A stretch of 64,000 nucleotides of DNA from Pectobacterium punjabense (GTDB lineage Bacteria > Pseudomonadota > Gammaproteobacteria > Enterobacterales > Enterobacteriaceae): contig NZ_CP038498.1 in assembly GCF_012427845.1 (NCBI RefSeq), positions 3,720,001 through 3,784,000 on the forward strand. The letters are read 5' to 3'. The number at the start of each line of letters is the position of its first letter. Position 1 is the first letter of the stretch. Positions 1-10,730 of this stretch are shown one piece after another. Under the pieces are notes generated by a model. That model had not been told where the DNA came from. It worked only from the letters and a program-made list of their open reading frames with translations, and made no database searches. Position numbers and translations under genes: made by a program.

Positions 1-1124
1 GGATCAAGTAATATCTTATCAAAACCCTGAGCCGCCCACGGCTGCTGCGTGACGTCATCCTCAAGATTTTGGTGAAAAAATGTGACATTCGACAGCGCAT
101 TGCGTCGGGCATTCTCGCGCCCTTTCTCGACTAACGCAGTAACCCCTTCCACACCGACAACGCTGGCAGCACGCTGTGCCAGCGGCAGCGTGAAATTGCC
201 CATGCCGCAAAACAGATCCAATATTCTATCCTGCGGTTGCACATCCAGCCACGTTAGCGCCTGCGTGACCATCTGCTGGTTAACCGCATCATTAACCTGA
301 ATAAAATCACGCGGGCTAAATGCCAGCGTCAGCCCGGCGACGTGATAGACCGGCTCTTCACCGTGTAGACACGTCAACGAATCGGCATCCGATGCCAGAT
401 AAACCGAGACACTCTGCTGCTGGGCAAAATCACGTAACGCCTGCTCATCCGATGGATGCAGCGGATCAAGATGCCTCAGCACCAGCAGCGGACCGTTCTC
501 CGCTTGCACCAGTTCTGCATGCCCAAGACGCTTTACCGCTTTTAGTCGATTCAAACATTCGCGCAGCGGTTGTAGCAGTACTTCAAGCTCGGGACGCAAT
601 ACCGGACAGGTTTTGATATCCACCAGATCGTGAGAATTTGCCTGCCGATAGCCCATCAACAATCGTTGCTCTTTTGCCTGAAAGTATAACGCAAGCCGCG
701 CACGCCTCCGATAGGCATAAGGTGTGCCAGCAATCAGCGATGCCGCAGGCAGCTCAACGCCCGTTTCCCGCGTCATCATGCGCATCAATGCCACCGTTTT
801 GCTGCTCTGTTGCAACGTAATTTCTGCATGCTGCTGCTGACAGCCGCCACAGCGGGTAAAATGAGGGCACTGAGGCTCAACGCGCTGCGGGCTAAGCGTC
901 AACAGGCGTTTAAGTTTTGCATGCGAAAACTGACGCTTCTCTTCCGTCAATTGCACCTCGGCCTGCTCTCCCGGCAGCACACCTGTAACAAAAACCGTCT
1001 TGCCTTCGTGACGCGCCACGCCCTGCCCAAATGGATCAAGTGACGCCACCGTGACAGTAAGGTTTTTCGCTGGAACTGCTTTCCGGGTCGTCACACGCCG
1101 GTTTGGAGAGTAGAATTGCGCCAT
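1..1124 (-). CDS. rlmD: 23S rRNA (uracil-1939-C5)-methyltransferase RlmD (RumA), 3' part missing
   Basis: SAM-dependent enzyme that methylates U1939 of 23S rRNA. The first about 374 codons are visible; the C-terminal part lies beyond the left edge. The N-terminus ([10 protein letters not shown]) leads into a TRAM-like RNA-binding domain (about residues 15-75). Next come the cysteines expected to hold a 4Fe-4S cluster (C86, C92, C95 in [10 protein letters not shown], plus a later Cys in DIKTCP). The Rossmann methyltransferase core follows ([15 protein letters not shown]) and the sequence breaks off just after FDKILLDP. The family is about 430 residues long, so roughly 60 are missing. It is divergent from barA with a gap of 109 bases, the same pairing as in E. 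coli. Confidence 0.95.
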   Translation of the reverse strand, partial: MAQFYSPNRRVTTRKAVPAKNLTVTVASLDPFGQGVARHEGKTVFVTGVLPGEQAEVQLTEEKRQFSHAKLKRLLTLSPQRVEPQCPHFTRCGGCQQQHAEITLQQSSKTVALMRMMTRETGVELPAASLIAGTPYAYRRRARLALYFQAKEQRLLMGYRQANSHDLVDIKTCPVLRPELEVLLQPLRECLNRLKAVKRLGHAELVQAENGPLLVLRHLDPLHPSDEQALRDFAQQQSVSVYLASDADSLTCLHGEEPVYHVAGLTLAFSPRDFIQVNDAVNQQMVTQALTWLDVQPQDRILDLFCGMGNFTLPLAQRAASVVGVEGVTALVEKGRENARRNALSNVTFFHQNLEDDVTQQPWAAQGFDKILLD

Positions 1125-1233
1125 AATGTACTATCGATTTTTCTCTTGAGTTGAACGGCTGTAACAGATAAACGCAGTACCCAATAAACATTAGGGTACC
1201 CAGCATCCTCTAATTCTCCCACATTGGAACCTC

Positions 1234-4029
1234 ATGACCAAATACAGTCTTCGTGCACGGATGTTGATACTGATTTTGGCACCAACGCTGATGATCGGGC
1301 TGTTGCTCAGCTCGTTCTTCGTTATCCATCGTTACAATCAGTTGCAGTCGCAGTTGGCCGATTCAGGCACCAGCATCATCGAACCACTGGCAACCATCAG
1401 CGCCTATGCCATTACCCATCGCCAGATGGACACAATTCCTGCGTTAATCAATACACTTCATCGCCGCCACTCCGCGATTATTCGTACCATTAGCGTATTC
1501 GATGCCCGTAATCAGCTACTAGCCACCACTAATGTACGCAATAATGTGGCGTTGCAGCCGCTCAGCAGCGATGCGCTTTCGTACAATAAGCTGCATCTGC
1601 ACCACACGAGTGATGCGCTGATTCTGCACATGCCGATAGTTAACGACAGCGAATTCATGCCTGGCGGGGGAGCCCCCCTATTCCCTGGTACAGCGACACC
1701 TCTCGGCTATCTGGTCATTGAGCTGGATACCAGTACCATTCGGCTTCAGCAGTATCAGGAAATCTTTATCGCCGCGCTCCTACTGCTGTTATCGTTGGGT
1801 GCAGCCGTTGTCTTTGCCTATCGTCTGATGCGCGATGTCACCACGCCAATCCGTAATATGGTGGATACCGTCGATCGTATTCGCCGCGGGCAGTTGGATA
1901 GTCGGGTGGAAGGCTACATGCTCGGCGAGCTAGATATGCTGAAAAATGGCATTAACTCAATGGCTATGTCGCTGACCGCCTACCACGAAGAAATGCAGCA
2001 AAACATCGATCAGGCGACCTACGATCTGCGAGAGACACTGGAGCAGATGGAGATCCAAAACGTTGAACTGGATCTCGCCAAAAAGCGGGCACAGGAAGCC
2101 GCACGCATCAAGTCCGAGTTTTTGGCGAATATGTCACATGAACTGAGAACGCCACTGAATGGCGTGATCGGTTTCACCCGCCAGACATTGAAAACCCCAC
2201 TGAACACCACCCAGACTGACTATTTGCTGACTATCGAGCGATCTGCCAATAACCTGCTAAATATTATTAACGATGTACTGGATTTCTCTAAGCTGGAGGC
2301 CGGAAAGTTGGTGCTGGAGGATATTCCATTCTCCCTGCACAGCACGCTAGACGACGTTGTGATGTTGCTGGCACATACGGCACATGAAAAAGGGTTAGAG
2401 CTGACGCTCAGCATTCAGAATGACGTTCCTGAACAGTATGTCGGCGATCCGCTACGGATACAGCAGATCATCACTAACCTGCTGGGCAATGCGATTAAAT
2501 TTACCGAACAGGGCAACATTGACATTCGCGTAGAGAAGCGGCGGCAGGAGCATCATCAAATTCAGCTAGAGGTGCAAATACGCGATACTGGCATCGGTAT
2601 CGCCGAATTGCAGCAATCGCAGCTGTTTCAGGCTTTCCGTCAGGCTGACACCAGTATTTCACGTCGTCATGGCGGCACAGGGCTTGGGTTGGTCATCACT
2701 CAGCGTCTGGTCAAAGAAATGGGCGGCGATATCAGTTTCCAAAGCCAGCTCAACAAAGGCTCGACCTTCTGGTTCCACATCACGCTGCCGCTCAATCCCC
2801 ACGCCATACCAACCGAACCGGCCTATACGATGCTGCAAGGTAAACATCTGGCCTACGTGGAGTACCATCCTATCGCCGCACAGGCTACGCTGGATATCCT
2901 GAGCCAGACGCCGCTTATCGTGAGCTATAGCCCGACGTTTGAGCAACTGCCGGAAGGGGAATTCGATATCCTGCTGCTCGGTATTCCCGTGCAATATCGC
3001 AACTCTCTGCTCGACTACACGCCCAGACTGCGCGATATCTGCCGCCGTGCGCCTTGCGTCATTCTGGCACTACCCAGTCTGGCGCAAATGGATGCCGAGC
3101 AGTTGAAAACTTTCGGCGTACATGCCTGTCTGAGCAAGCCGCTTGCCTCATCACGCCTGTTGCCACTACTACAGGACAGCACGCTGTTCCAGCTCTCTTT
3201 CCTGCCGAGCGACACCGCAGCGAACCAGAATGCACTACGCCACCCAGCTCGTCTGCCGCTGAGCGTGATGGCGGTAGATGACAACCCCGCAAATCTGAAA
3301 CTGATCGGCACACTGCTGGAAGAACAGGTCGATACGATTATCCTGTGCGAAAGCGGAACAGATGCGATTGCACAGGCGCAAATACATCAGCTCGATATTA
3401 TCCTCATGGATATTCAGATGCCGGGCATGGACGGTATTTGCGCCAGCGAACTGATCCGCCAGATCCCTCATCATGCTACGACGCCCATTATCGCGGTGAC
3501 TGCGCAGACCATGACGGGTGAACGCGATCATCTATTGCGCTCAGGTATGGATGACTATCTGGCTAAACCGATAGACGAGCAAATGCTGAAAAGCGTGCTG
3601 ACACGTCATGCCCGAAAAAATCCGTTGAAGCGCGATCGAGGCGATATTACACGTCTGTTGAACGAGCACGATGATAGCCAACTGTCACTTGACTGGGCAT
3701 TGGCACAGCAACAGGCCGCTAACAAGCCGGAGCTGGCGCGTGACCTGTTACAAATGCTGCTGGATTTCCTACCGGAAGTACGACGAAAGATCGAGAACGT
3801 ACTCAACGGTCAGACGGATGACGACATTATTGAACTGGTTCATAAACTGCACGGCAGTTGCAGCTACAGCGGCGTCCCACGTCTGAAGCGCATCTGTCGC
3901 TATCTGGAACAACAACTGCGTAAAGGCGTTCACGCCAGCGATCTGGAACCCGAATGGCTGGAGCTACTGGACGAGATCGACAATGTCAACAAAGCCGCCC
4001 AGCCGCATATCAATCCCATGCATTCGTAA
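1234..4029 (+). CDS. barA: Hybrid sensor histidine kinase BarA (ExpS/GacS type)
   Basis: Inner-membrane tripartite sensor kinase. With its response regulator (UvrY/ExpA/GacA) it activates Csr/Rsm small RNAs and, in soft-rot bacteria, exoenzyme and virulence genes; that role is family knowledge. The 931 residues show a transmembrane segment near the N-terminus, a periplasmic region, a second transmembrane segment near 180-200, HAMP, a HisKA H-box ([11 protein letters not shown], phospho-acceptor H302), HATPase_c, a receiver domain ([12 protein letters not shown]726) and a C-terminal HPt domain (HKLHGSC, H873). E. coli BarA is 918 residues with the same layout. The start is the ATG matching the E. 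coli N-terminus (MTKYSLRAR). A 7-bp hairpin follows the stop. Confidence 0.97.
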   Translation: MTKYSLRARMLILILAPTLMIGLLLSSFFVIHRYNQLQSQLADSGTSIIEPLATISAYAITHRQMDTIPALINTLHRRHSAIIRTISVFDARNQLLATTNVRNNVALQPLSSDALSYNKLHLHHTSDALILHMPIVNDSEFMPGGGAPLFPGTATPLGYLVIELDTSTIRLQQYQEIFIAALLLLLSLGAAVVFAYRLMRDVTTPIRNMVDTVDRIRRGQLDSRVEGYMLGELDMLKNGINSMAMSLTAYHEEMQQNIDQATYDLRETLEQMEIQNVELDLAKKRAQEAARIKSEFLANMSHELRTPLNGVIGFTRQTLKTPLNTTQTDYLLTIERSANNLLNIINDVLDFSKLEAGKLVLEDIPFSLHSTLDDVVMLLAHTAHEKGLELTLSIQNDVPEQYVGDPLRIQQIITNLLGNAIKFTEQGNIDIRVEKRRQEHHQIQLEVQIRDTGIGIAELQQSQLFQAFRQADTSISRRHGGTGLGLVITQRLVKEMGGDISFQSQLNKGSTFWFHITLPLNPHAIPTEPAYTMLQGKHLAYVEYHPIAAQATLDILSQTPLIVSYSPTFEQLPEGEFDILLLGIPVQYRNSLLDYTPRLRDICRRAPCVILALPSLAQMDAEQLKTFGVHACLSKPLASSRLLPLLQDSTLFQLSFLPSDTAANQNALRHPARLPLSVMAVDDNPANLKLIGTLLEEQVDTIILCESGTDAIAQAQIHQLDIILMDIQMPGMDGICASELIRQIPHHATTPIIAVTAQTMTGERDHLLRSGMDDYLAKPIDEQMLKSVLTRHARKNPLKRDRGDITRLLNEHDDSQLSLDWALAQQQAANKPELARDLLQMLLDFLPEVRRKIENVLNGQTDDDIIELVHKLHGSCSYSGVPRLKRICRYLEQQLRKGVHASDLEPEWLELLDEIDNVNKAAQPHINPMHS

Positions 4030-4045
4030 TCAATCGTCCCGCTTC

Positions 4046-4062
4046 GCCACATTTTATGTGGC
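4046..4062 (+). terminator. Small hairpin just downstream of barA
   Basis: GCCACAT, a 3-base loop, then ATGTGGC: a perfect 7-bp stem starting 17 bases after the barA stop. There is no T-tract, so it may stabilise the 3' end rather than terminate. Confidence 0.35.
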
Positions 4063-4063
4063 T

Positions 4064-4225
4064 GCGGAGACAGTTTCGTGCGCTTTGCTGTTATCCGGCA
4101 TAATTTACGCCGAAAGCCTAGGGGTCACGGGGCAAGCGGCGATGGAGCCGCCCCGTGTCGGGCGCGTGCTGCGAAGTAGCATGGAATAGCAGTATTGTGG
4201 CGCACGAAACCGCCTCAGCCTCCGC
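4064..4225. repeat. 162-bp imperfect palindromic intergenic element between barA and garK
   Basis: The arms GCGGAG..GTTTCGTGCGC (4064-4083) and GCGCACGAAAC..CTCCGC (4200-4225) are inverted repeats, with an exact 11-bp core at 4073-4083 and 4200-4210. Inside is a second GC-rich palindrome (ACGGGGC at 4127-4133 and GCCCCGT at 4150-4156). It lies between the convergent ends of barA and garK and holds no credible gene. The shape suggests a non-autonomous palindromic repeat or a large bidirectional hairpin. Confidence 0.5.
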
Positions 4226-4291
4226 GTCTACATCTACGTCTACATAAAAAAGTGTAGTAAGACCAACATTGAATCTAAATCACGATGGCGC

Positions 4292-5437
4292 TCAGCACGA
4301 TACTGACTGCGCCAGTCGGATCGTGGCGGCGATATTACGCGCCGTCATTCGCACATTCTCTGCCGCATTATCCAGCGCTTCTTCTAGTGAGCAGATGTTG
4401 TAAAGCACGCTGAATACGGCATCTAGGCCATGTTCATGCACCACCGCGACATCTGCCGTTAGGCTACCTGCAATGCCAATCACCGGTTTATTGTACTGCT
4501 TGGCGACGCGTGCCACGCCAATCGGTACTTTGCCATGGATCGTCTGGCTATCGATGCGCCCTTCCCCAGTAATCACCAACGTGGCATCTCGAACCAGTTC
4601 GTCCAGTCCCAGCGCTTCCGTAACAATCTCAATACCCTGACGAAGTTCAGCGCCGCAAAAAGCCTGTAACGCCGCGCCCATTCCGCCCGCAGCACCCGCT
4701 CCAGGAACGTGTTCCACGTCCATGTCCAGACCGTGCCGGATCACCGTCGCATAATGCTTCAACGCATTATCCAACTGTTCGATCATCTCCGGCGTTGCGC
4801 CTTTCTGAGGACCAAAAATAGCCGATGCCCCAAGTTTCCCCGTCAACGGGTTGGTTACATCGCAGGCCACTTCAAAACGGCAACCTTTAATACGCTCATC
4901 CAGCTCGCTGATATCAATGCTGGCAAGCTTATCGAGTTCACCGCCGCCAAAACCAATCTGTTCGCCCTGCTTATCCAGCAACTTCGCGCCCAGCGCCTGC
5001 ACCATGCCCGATCCGCCATCATTGGTTGCGCTTCCGCCAATCCCGATGATGCAGTGCCGAACGCCGTGATCCAACGCGCAGCGAATCAACTCGCCCGTGC
5101 CATAGCTCGTGGTCTTTAACGGATTACGCAGTTGAGAAGGCACACGTTCCAGGCCACTTGCCGCCGCCATTTCAATAAACGCCGTTTTCTCATCGCCAGA
5201 CAGGCCAAAGAACGCGTCAATATTATCGCCTAACGGTCCTGTCACCTTAACATTAACAATCTTGCCATCGGTCGCAGCAACCATGGCTTCAACCGTGCCT
5301 TCTCCACCATCTGCAACGGGCAATTTGACATAGCAGGCATCGGGAAATATTTCACGAAATCCCTTTTCAATCTGCGTAGCAACCTCTTGTGCAGACAGGC
5401 TTTCTTTATAAGAATCCGGTGCGATCACTATTTTCAT
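4292..5437 (-). CDS. garK: Glycerate 2-kinase GarK
   Basis: Phosphorylates D-glycerate to 2-phosphoglycerate, the last step of the galactarate/glucarate route into glycolysis. The 381 residues match the GarK/GlxK family along their length, with the N-terminal IAPDSYKESLSA, PVADGGEGT, the glycine-rich GIGGSATNDGGSG segment near 130-145 and GAGAAGGMGAAL further on. It is last in the minus-strand order gudX-gudD-garL-garR-garK. A gap of 176 bases and a strong hairpin separate it from garR, so its level may differ from the upstream genes. GlxK is the alternative name for such kinases in allantoin clusters; the neighbours here favour GarK. Confidence 0.93.
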   Translation of the reverse strand: MKIVIAPDSYKESLSAQEVATQIEKGFREIFPDACYVKLPVADGGEGTVEAMVAATDGKIVNVKVTGPLGDNIDAFFGLSGDEKTAFIEMAAASGLERVPSQLRNPLKTTSYGTGELIRCALDHGVRHCIIGIGGSATNDGGSGMVQALGAKLLDKQGEQIGFGGGELDKLASIDISELDERIKGCRFEVACDVTNPLTGKLGASAIFGPQKGATPEMIEQLDNALKHYATVIRHGLDMDVEHVPGAGAAGGMGAALQAFCGAELRQGIEIVTEALGLDELVRDATLVITGEGRIDSQTIHGKVPIGVARVAKQYNKPVIGIAGSLTADVAVVHEHGLDAVFSVLYNICSLEEALDNAAENVRMTARNIAATIRLAQSVSC

Positions 5438-5565
5438 AAACGATCCGATTTCATCAACGTTCCGATTGCATCAATAATCCGCGCGCTCATGAAATAGCGC
5501 TTATACCCATCAGTTTTCAGGGCAGAGATCCTGAAATCTCTTGGGTAGATCAGAATGCTTATCTG

Positions 5566-5598
5566 TCAGTCGGCTGGCACCTTATGCCAGCCGACTGA
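5566..5598. terminator. Strong perfect hairpin between garR and garK
   Basis: TCAGTCGGCTGGC, loop ACCTTAT, GCCAGCCGACTGA: 13 perfect pairs immediately downstream of the garR stop. No T-tract follows on the minus strand. It may act as an mRNA 3' end stabiliser or processing site within the operon. Confidence 0.5.
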
Positions 5599-5613
5599 CT
5601 ATCGCTTCACGGC

Positions 5614-6498
5614 TTATCGCGTAACTTCTACTTTAGCCAGTTTCTCGTAATAGCACGCCAGCGCACTGTGGTCAGCCGATCCCAGATCGTCCGCTTTCAG
5701 CGCCTGCATCATTTCCATCACCGCCGCCGTTAACGGTAACTGTGCACCAACGCCGTGTGAGGTATCCAATGCATTAGCCAGATCTTTGATATGCAGATCG
5801 ATACGGAACCCCGGCTTGAAGTTACGATCCATCACCATCGGTGCTTTCGCATCCAACACCGTGCTGCCCGCTAACCCACCGCGAATCGCCTGATAAACCA
5901 GATCGGGGTTAACACCCGCTTTCGTCGCCAGCACCAGCGCTTCAGACATGGCGGCAATGTTCAATGCCACAATGACCTGGTTCGCTAGTTTGGTGACGTT
6001 GCCCGCACCGATATCGCCGGTATGTACAACGGAACCTGCCATTGATTTCAGAATTTCAAAGCAGCGGTCAAACTGCGCCTTGTCACCGCCAACCATCACG
6101 GACAGCGTGCCGTCGATCGCTTTGGGTTCACCGCCGCTAACCGGGGCATCCAGCATCGCGATCTCTTTCGCGGCCAGTGCGGTCGCAATTTCACGGCTAG
6201 CAAGCGGGGCGATTGAGCTCATGTCCACCACAATGCTTCCGGCACGCGCACCGTCGATGACGCCGTTTTCACCCAGCACTACGTCTTTAACGTGTGGAGA
6301 GTTAGGCAGCATGGTGATGATGACATCGCACTGCTCTGCAACCTGTTTCGGCGTTGTAGCCGCCGTGGCGCCTGCCGCAACCACTTCCGCGACCGCGTCC
6401 AGATTTCGATCCATCACGACTAATGAGTAACCTGCTTTCAGCAGATTTTTACTCATCGGTTTTCCCATGATGCCCAATCCAATAAAACCAATTTTCAT
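5614..6498 (-). CDS. garR: 2-hydroxy-3-oxopropionate (tartronate semialdehyde) reductase GarR
   Basis: NADH-dependent reduction of tartronate semialdehyde to D-glycerate. The 294-residue protein belongs to the beta-hydroxyacid dehydrogenase family. It has an N-terminal Rossmann motif (GFIGLGIMGKPM), the substrate-binding DAPVSGGEPKA near 120 and the catalytic lysine in GAGNVTKLANQ near 170. The frame is open 11 codons further upstream (to 6531), but the ATG at 6498 gives the family's usual MKIGFIGLG start, so I use it. It follows garL across a 253-base gap that holds a palindromic repeat. Confidence 0.95.
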   Translation of the reverse strand: MKIGFIGLGIMGKPMSKNLLKAGYSLVVMDRNLDAVAEVVAAGATAATTPKQVAEQCDVIITMLPNSPHVKDVVLGENGVIDGARAGSIVVDMSSIAPLASREIATALAAKEIAMLDAPVSGGEPKAIDGTLSVMVGGDKAQFDRCFEILKSMAGSVVHTGDIGAGNVTKLANQVIVALNIAAMSEALVLATKAGVNPDLVYQAIRGGLAGSTVLDAKAPMVMDRNFKPGFRIDLHIKDLANALDTSHGVGAQLPLTAAVMEMMQALKADDLGSADHSALACYYEKLAKVEVTR

Positions 6499-6610
6499 CG
6501 CCCTAACCTCATTGTCTGATGTAGATATCACTTCAATTCATGATGAACCCGCCTCATGGCAGATTCGATTCGCTACGGAATGACTGAGTTTGCTAACAAA
6601 GTACGCCGAG

Positions 6611-6715
6611 CGGTGATAATGGGTAGATCGTAAAGTCGCTGCAAGTACGTCCCTGTAAGCTCGAGCCGCGCCATCCCTGGCGCGGACGCTTTACTCTTCT
6701 ATCCCATTCCCACCG
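6611..6715. repeat. About 105-bp palindromic intergenic element between garL and garR
   Basis: The ends are inverted: CGGTGataATGGG with a nearby GTAAAG on the left, CTTTAC with CCCATtcccaCCG on the right. An internal perfect stem CCGCGCC/GGCGCGG (6666-6685, loop ATCCCT) sits inside. It resembles dispersed palindromic repeats I recall from Pectobacterium intergenic regions. It falls inside the presumed gar/gud operon, so it is probably transcribed as a folded RNA. Confidence 0.55.
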
Positions 6716-6751
6716 TTTTCATTCTGTAAGTAAGTTTGTCGGCAGTCTGAA

Positions 6752-7522
6752 TCACTTCTTGTATTTGTCGCTCAGCGCCTGTGTTGCACTGCGGAATACG
6801 CCCAGATCGCTGCCTACCGCGACAAAGCTTGCGCCCCATTCCAGATAGCGACGCGCATCGGCTTCAACCGGTGCCAGAATGCCGCACGGTTTGTTATGTG
6901 CTGCTGCGCGATCGAAGATGTGGCGGATCGCCTTCTGCACATCGGGGTGGTTAGGCTGACCGAGATAGCCCAGCGCCGCAGACAGATCGCTCGGGCCAAC
7001 AAATACGCCGTCTACGCCATCTACCGCGATGATCGCATCCAGATTGTCTAGGCCATCCTGACTTTCGATTTGCACCACGACGGTAATGTTGTCGTTAATC
7101 TTGGCGAAATAGTCCGGTTCAGTGCCATAGCTGTTGCTACGATGCGCCACGGAAACACCGCGAATCCCCGCTGGCGGATAACGGGTGGAGGCCACCGCAC
7201 GCGCGGCTTCTTCCGCCGTTTCTACGAAGGGGATCAGGAAGTTATTGAACCCAATATCCAGCAGCCGTTTGATGATGATTGGCTCATTACATGGCGGGCG
7301 GACAACGGGCGCGCTGTGACTACCTTTCAGCGCCATTAACTGGGGAATAAACGTCACGATATCATTAGGCGCGTGTTCTCCATCCAGCACGAGCCAGTCG
7401 AATCCCGCCAGCCCCAGCACTTCAGTTGAAATCGGATTGCCTAGCGCGCACCAGCAGCCAATCAGCGTTTTCCCCTGCTGCAAATCTTGGCGAAAACGGT
7501 TAGGTAACAGCGGAGTCTTCAT
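6752..7522 (-). CDS. garL: 5-keto-4-deoxy-D-glucarate aldolase GarL
   Basis: Class II aldolase of the HpcH/HpaI family. It splits 5-keto-4-deoxy-D-glucarate (and the 2-keto-3-deoxy isomer) into pyruvate and tartronate semialdehyde. The 256 residues equal the family's usual length. Visible motifs are [10 protein letters not shown] near 45-55, the metal-ligand segment [11 protein letters not shown] near 150 and [12 protein letters not shown] near 175. It lies 69 bases downstream of gudD on the same strand, so co-transcription is likely. Confidence 0.95.
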   Translation of the reverse strand: MKTPLLPNRFRQDLQQGKTLIGCWCALGNPISTEVLGLAGFDWLVLDGEHAPNDIVTFIPQLMALKGSHSAPVVRPPCNEPIIIKRLLDIGFNNFLIPFVETAEEAARAVASTRYPPAGIRGVSVAHRSNSYGTEPDYFAKINDNITVVVQIESQDGLDNLDAIIAVDGVDGVFVGPSDLSAALGYLGQPNHPDVQKAIRHIFDRAAAHNKPCGILAPVEADARRYLEWGASFVAVGSDLGVFRSATQALSDKYKK

Positions 7523-7591
7523 TTTTTATCCTCGGTCATTCCAGCGCCGCTTACCTGAAGCGGCGCGCTCAAAAAACGGAAAAGCAGAACG

Positions 7592-8932
7592 TTAGCGAAC
7601 CAGACAAGGACGTTTATTATCAAACGTCCACTCAGGAATAAGGTACTGCATTCCCATTGCGTCGTTACGTGCGCCTAATCCCATGTTTTTATACAGTTCG
7701 TGTGCTTTCATTACCTGATCCATATCCAGCTCGACACCCAGACCCGGTTTCTTCGGCACTTCCACCATACCGCCAACAATCTGCAACGGTTCTTTCGTCA
7801 GGCGTTGGTTGCCTTCCTGCCAAATCCAGTGCGTATCAATCGCCGTAATCTTACCCGGAGCCGCTGCGGCAACTTGGGTAAACATCGCCAGTGAAATATC
7901 AAAGTGGTTATTGGAGTGAGAACCCCAGGTTAAGCCCCATTCGTGGCACATCTGCGCCACACGAACCGAACCTTGCATCGTCCAGAAGTGCGGATCGGCC
8001 AACGGAATATCGACCGATTGCAGCGAGATAGTGTGGCCCATTTGTCGCCAATCGGTAGCGATCATGTTGGTCGCGGTAGGCAGCCCCGTCGCCCGGCGGA
8101 ATTCCGCCATGACTTCACGACCGGAGAAACCCTGTTCCGCACCGCACGGATCTTCTGCATACGCCAGCACGCCGCGCAGCTGTTTGCCTAAACCGATGGC
8201 TTCATCCAGCGACCAGGCTCCGTTCGGGTCTAGCGTGATGCGCGCCTGCGGGAAGCGTTTCGCCAGCGCAGTCACCGCTTCGGCCTCTTCGCTACCGGCC
8301 AAGACGCCGCCTTTCAGTTTGAAATCATTGAAACCGTATTTTTCATACGCAGCTTCTGCCAAGCGCACGATGGTGTCAGGAGACAGGGCTTCTTCGTGGC
8401 GCAGACGATACCAATCACACTTCTCATTCGTCTGGCTCTGATAAGGCAGATCGGTTTTATTACGATCGCCGATATAGAACAGGTAACCCAGCATTTCTAC
8501 CGCATCACGCTGTTGACCATCACCGAGCAGCGAGGCCACGCTGACATTGAGGAATTGCCCCAGCAGATCGAGCATGGCGGCTTCAATCCCTGTGACGACA
8601 TGGATGGTGGTACGTAGATCGAACGTCTGCAAACCGCGCCCGGATGAATCACGGTCAGCGAACTGCGTACGCACCGCTGTCATCACGTTTTTATATTCAC
8701 CCAGCGTTTTCCCCACCACCAACGCGGCGGCATCCTCCAGCGTTTGGCGGATTTTTTCACCACCAGGAATTTCACCGACACCGGTATTCCCAGCGTTATC
8801 TTTCAGAATCACAATGTTGCGCGTGAAATAGGGTGCATGTGCGCCACTCAGGTTGAGCAGCATACTGTCGTGACCTGCAACCGGAATAACCTGCATGTGG
8901 GTAATAACCGGCGTTGAACTTTGCAATGTCAT
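7592..8932 (-). CDS. gudD: Glucarate dehydratase GudD
   Basis: Dehydrates D-glucarate (and L-idarate) to 5-keto-4-deoxy-D-glucarate. It is a 446-residue member of the mandelate-racemase branch of the enolase superfamily. The catalytic lysine motif is FNDFKLKGG near 205, the metal-binding carboxylates are in DPNGAW and EDPCGAEQG with a metal-site Asn in TNMIATDW, and the general base His is in [10 protein letters not shown]. The sequence tracks E. coli GudD more closely than GudX, for example in the C-terminal NKRPCLVR. It starts 37 bases after gudX ends, which indicates an operon. Confidence 0.96.
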   Translation of the reverse strand: MTLQSSTPVITHMQVIPVAGHDSMLLNLSGAHAPYFTRNIVILKDNAGNTGVGEIPGGEKIRQTLEDAAALVVGKTLGEYKNVMTAVRTQFADRDSSGRGLQTFDLRTTIHVVTGIEAAMLDLLGQFLNVSVASLLGDGQQRDAVEMLGYLFYIGDRNKTDLPYQSQTNEKCDWYRLRHEEALSPDTIVRLAEAAYEKYGFNDFKLKGGVLAGSEEAEAVTALAKRFPQARITLDPNGAWSLDEAIGLGKQLRGVLAYAEDPCGAEQGFSGREVMAEFRRATGLPTATNMIATDWRQMGHTISLQSVDIPLADPHFWTMQGSVRVAQMCHEWGLTWGSHSNNHFDISLAMFTQVAAAAPGKITAIDTHWIWQEGNQRLTKEPLQIVGGMVEVPKKPGLGVELDMDQVMKAHELYKNMGLGARNDAMGMQYLIPEWTFDNKRPCLVR

Positions 8933-8969
8933 TTTCTTATCCTTATCTCTCTAATTTTTCACTGTAGGG

Positions 8970-10307
8970 TTAGCGGCCAAAAACCGGGCGTTTGCGATCA
9001 AACTTCCAACCAGGAATCAGGTACTGCATGGCGGCGGCATCATTACGTGCCCCACTCGGTAATTTTTTGTACAGATCATGGGCTTTCATCACCTGTGCCA
9101 TATCCAGCTCGATTCCCAAACCGGGTCGTTCCGGCACCTTAATTTTACCGTTGACGATTTGCAGCGGTTCTTTAGTCAGGTGCTGGCCTTCCTGCCAGAT
9201 CCAGTGCGTATCAATCGCTGTCGGGTTACCCGGCGCCGCTGCGCCCACGTGTGTGAACATCGCCAGGGAGATATCGAAATGATTATTGGAATGGCAACCC
9301 CATGTCAGACCCCATTCGTCACACATCTGAGCAACGCGCACCGCACCGTGCATCGTCCAGAAATGCGGATCGGCCAGTGGGATATCGACGGCCTGCAACA
9401 TCACGGCATGATTCATTTCACGCCAGTTGGTGGCAATCATGTTGGTCGCCACCGGCAGTCCGGTAGCACGGCGGAACTCAGCCATCACTTCACGACCAGA
9501 GAAACCCTGCTCAGCACCGCACGGGTCTTCCGCATAGGTCAGAATACCCTTCATGTCTTTGCATAAATCAATCGCTTCATCCAGCAGCCAGGCTCCGTTG
9601 GGATCGACGGTAATGCGGGCATCCGGAAAACGTTTCTTCAGTGCCTTCACAGCATCGATTTCCTGCTCGCCGGGCAACACGCCACCTTTGAGTTTGAAAT
9701 CTTTAAATCCGTAGCGGTCAGTGGTGGCTTCGGCCAAACGCACAATCGCCTCACTGTCCATCGCCTGCTGGTGACGCAGGTGATACCACTCGTGTTTGTC
9801 TTTCTCACCCGACAAATAGGGTAAATCCGTCTTCGTACGGTCGCCGATATAGAACAGATAACCGAGCACGGTGACTTCATCACGCTGTTTACCCGGCCCC
9901 AGCAGCTCAGCAACAGGGACACCCATAAATTGCCCCAGCAGATCGAGCAGTGCCGCTTCGAGTGCTGCCACCGCATTCACGCGCAGTTCAAACGTCCAGG
10001 CACCTTTGCCGAAAGAATCAAAATCAGAAGATTGGTTGCCGAGATGAATGTCATGAACCAAACGGTTCATACGGGCGATTTGTTCGCCTTTTACGCGGGG
10101 AATCGCTTCAACCAGCGTGTTGTAAATAACGTCACCACCGGGCGCTTCGCCGACACCGGTATGCCCGGCGCTGTCGGTTAAAATGACGAGGTTACGAGTG
10201 AAGTAAGCGCCATGTGCACCCCCGATGTTCAACAGCATGCTGTCATAGCCTGCAACAGGAATGACTTTCATATCGGTAATTACAGGGGTTGCGGAAAAAC
10301 TTGTCAT
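8970..10307 (-). CDS. gudX: Glucarate dehydratase-related protein GudX
   Basis: Paralogue of GudD, 445 residues, keeping the same active-site motifs: [32 protein letters not shown] and [10 protein letters not shown]. In E. coli GudX is reported to be a poor dehydratase of uncertain role. Specific sequence features ([13 protein letters not shown] near the N-terminus, KRPVFGR at the end) match GudX. A GTG at 10310 directly precedes the ATG at 10307. The ribosome binding site AAAGGAGCC is 5-6 bases before the ATG, so I take the ATG. It is the first gene of the gudX-gudD-garL-garR-garK series, and its upstream region shares motifs with the gudP/garD region. Confidence 0.93.
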   Translation of the reverse strand: MTSFSATPVITDMKVIPVAGYDSMLLNIGGAHGAYFTRNLVILTDSAGHTGVGEAPGGDVIYNTLVEAIPRVKGEQIARMNRLVHDIHLGNQSSDFDSFGKGAWTFELRVNAVAALEAALLDLLGQFMGVPVAELLGPGKQRDEVTVLGYLFYIGDRTKTDLPYLSGEKDKHEWYHLRHQQAMDSEAIVRLAEATTDRYGFKDFKLKGGVLPGEQEIDAVKALKKRFPDARITVDPNGAWLLDEAIDLCKDMKGILTYAEDPCGAEQGFSGREVMAEFRRATGLPVATNMIATNWREMNHAVMLQAVDIPLADPHFWTMHGAVRVAQMCDEWGLTWGCHSNNHFDISLAMFTHVGAAAPGNPTAIDTHWIWQEGQHLTKEPLQIVNGKIKVPERPGLGIELDMAQVMKAHDLYKKLPSGARNDAAAMQYLIPGWKFDRKRPVFGR

Positions 10308-10515
10308 CACAGGCTCCTTTCATGAATGGAGCGCACAGGGTTTACGCTTAGGTTTCCGATGTTTGCCAAAATGCAGGAACACATTGAGGCAGATGAAAAT
10401 AATTCAGTCATACAGAAAGAAAAAACAGATGGTGCACCAGTAGATGATTTCATATTGTTTTCCTACTTTATTAGCGCGACCTTGTTTTTACTCTGATTTA
10501 GAATGAACCATGCTT

Positions 10516-10531
10516 GTAGGGTTATCAGAAT
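10516..10531. promoter_or_regulatory. Candidate operator motif A, gudX side
   Basis: GTAGGGTTATCAGAAT, identical over 16 bases to 14168-14183 upstream of gudP. It lies about 210 bases upstream of the gudX ATG. Its occurrence in front of both glucarate transcription units suggests a shared regulator such as CdaR, but I have no CdaR consensus to compare with. Confidence 0.4.
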
Positions 10532-10717
10532 AAAAACAGGTATAACTGCCTTAATACCGAAATAACACGGTCAGAAAAGCGGTGTCGAACTTCGTATCGC
10601 CTTACCAACCTCAGTAAAAAGTATAAGTTTTCTTATTTCACAACTCATTGGGCAATAGCACAGCATTCCCTGTCTAAATGCAGATTAAATATGTCATTAT
10701 CACAGTCGAATGGGAGA

Positions 10718-10730
10718 TGTTTCACGAAAA
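10718..10730. promoter_or_regulatory. Candidate operator motif B, gudX side
   Basis: TGTTTCACGAAAA, identical over 13 bases to 14395-14407 in the gudP/garD divergent region. It lies about 410 bases upstream of gudX. Confidence 0.35.

Noticed and set aside
3983..4189. Open frame running from the end of barA into the palindromic element
   Set aside because: It overlaps barA in another frame and ends in repeat DNA; the composition comes from the palindrome.
5948..6430. 160-codon plus-strand frame opposite garR
   Set aside because: The sequence is Ala/Thr/Ser-rich as expected for an antisense shadow; garR is clearly the real gene.
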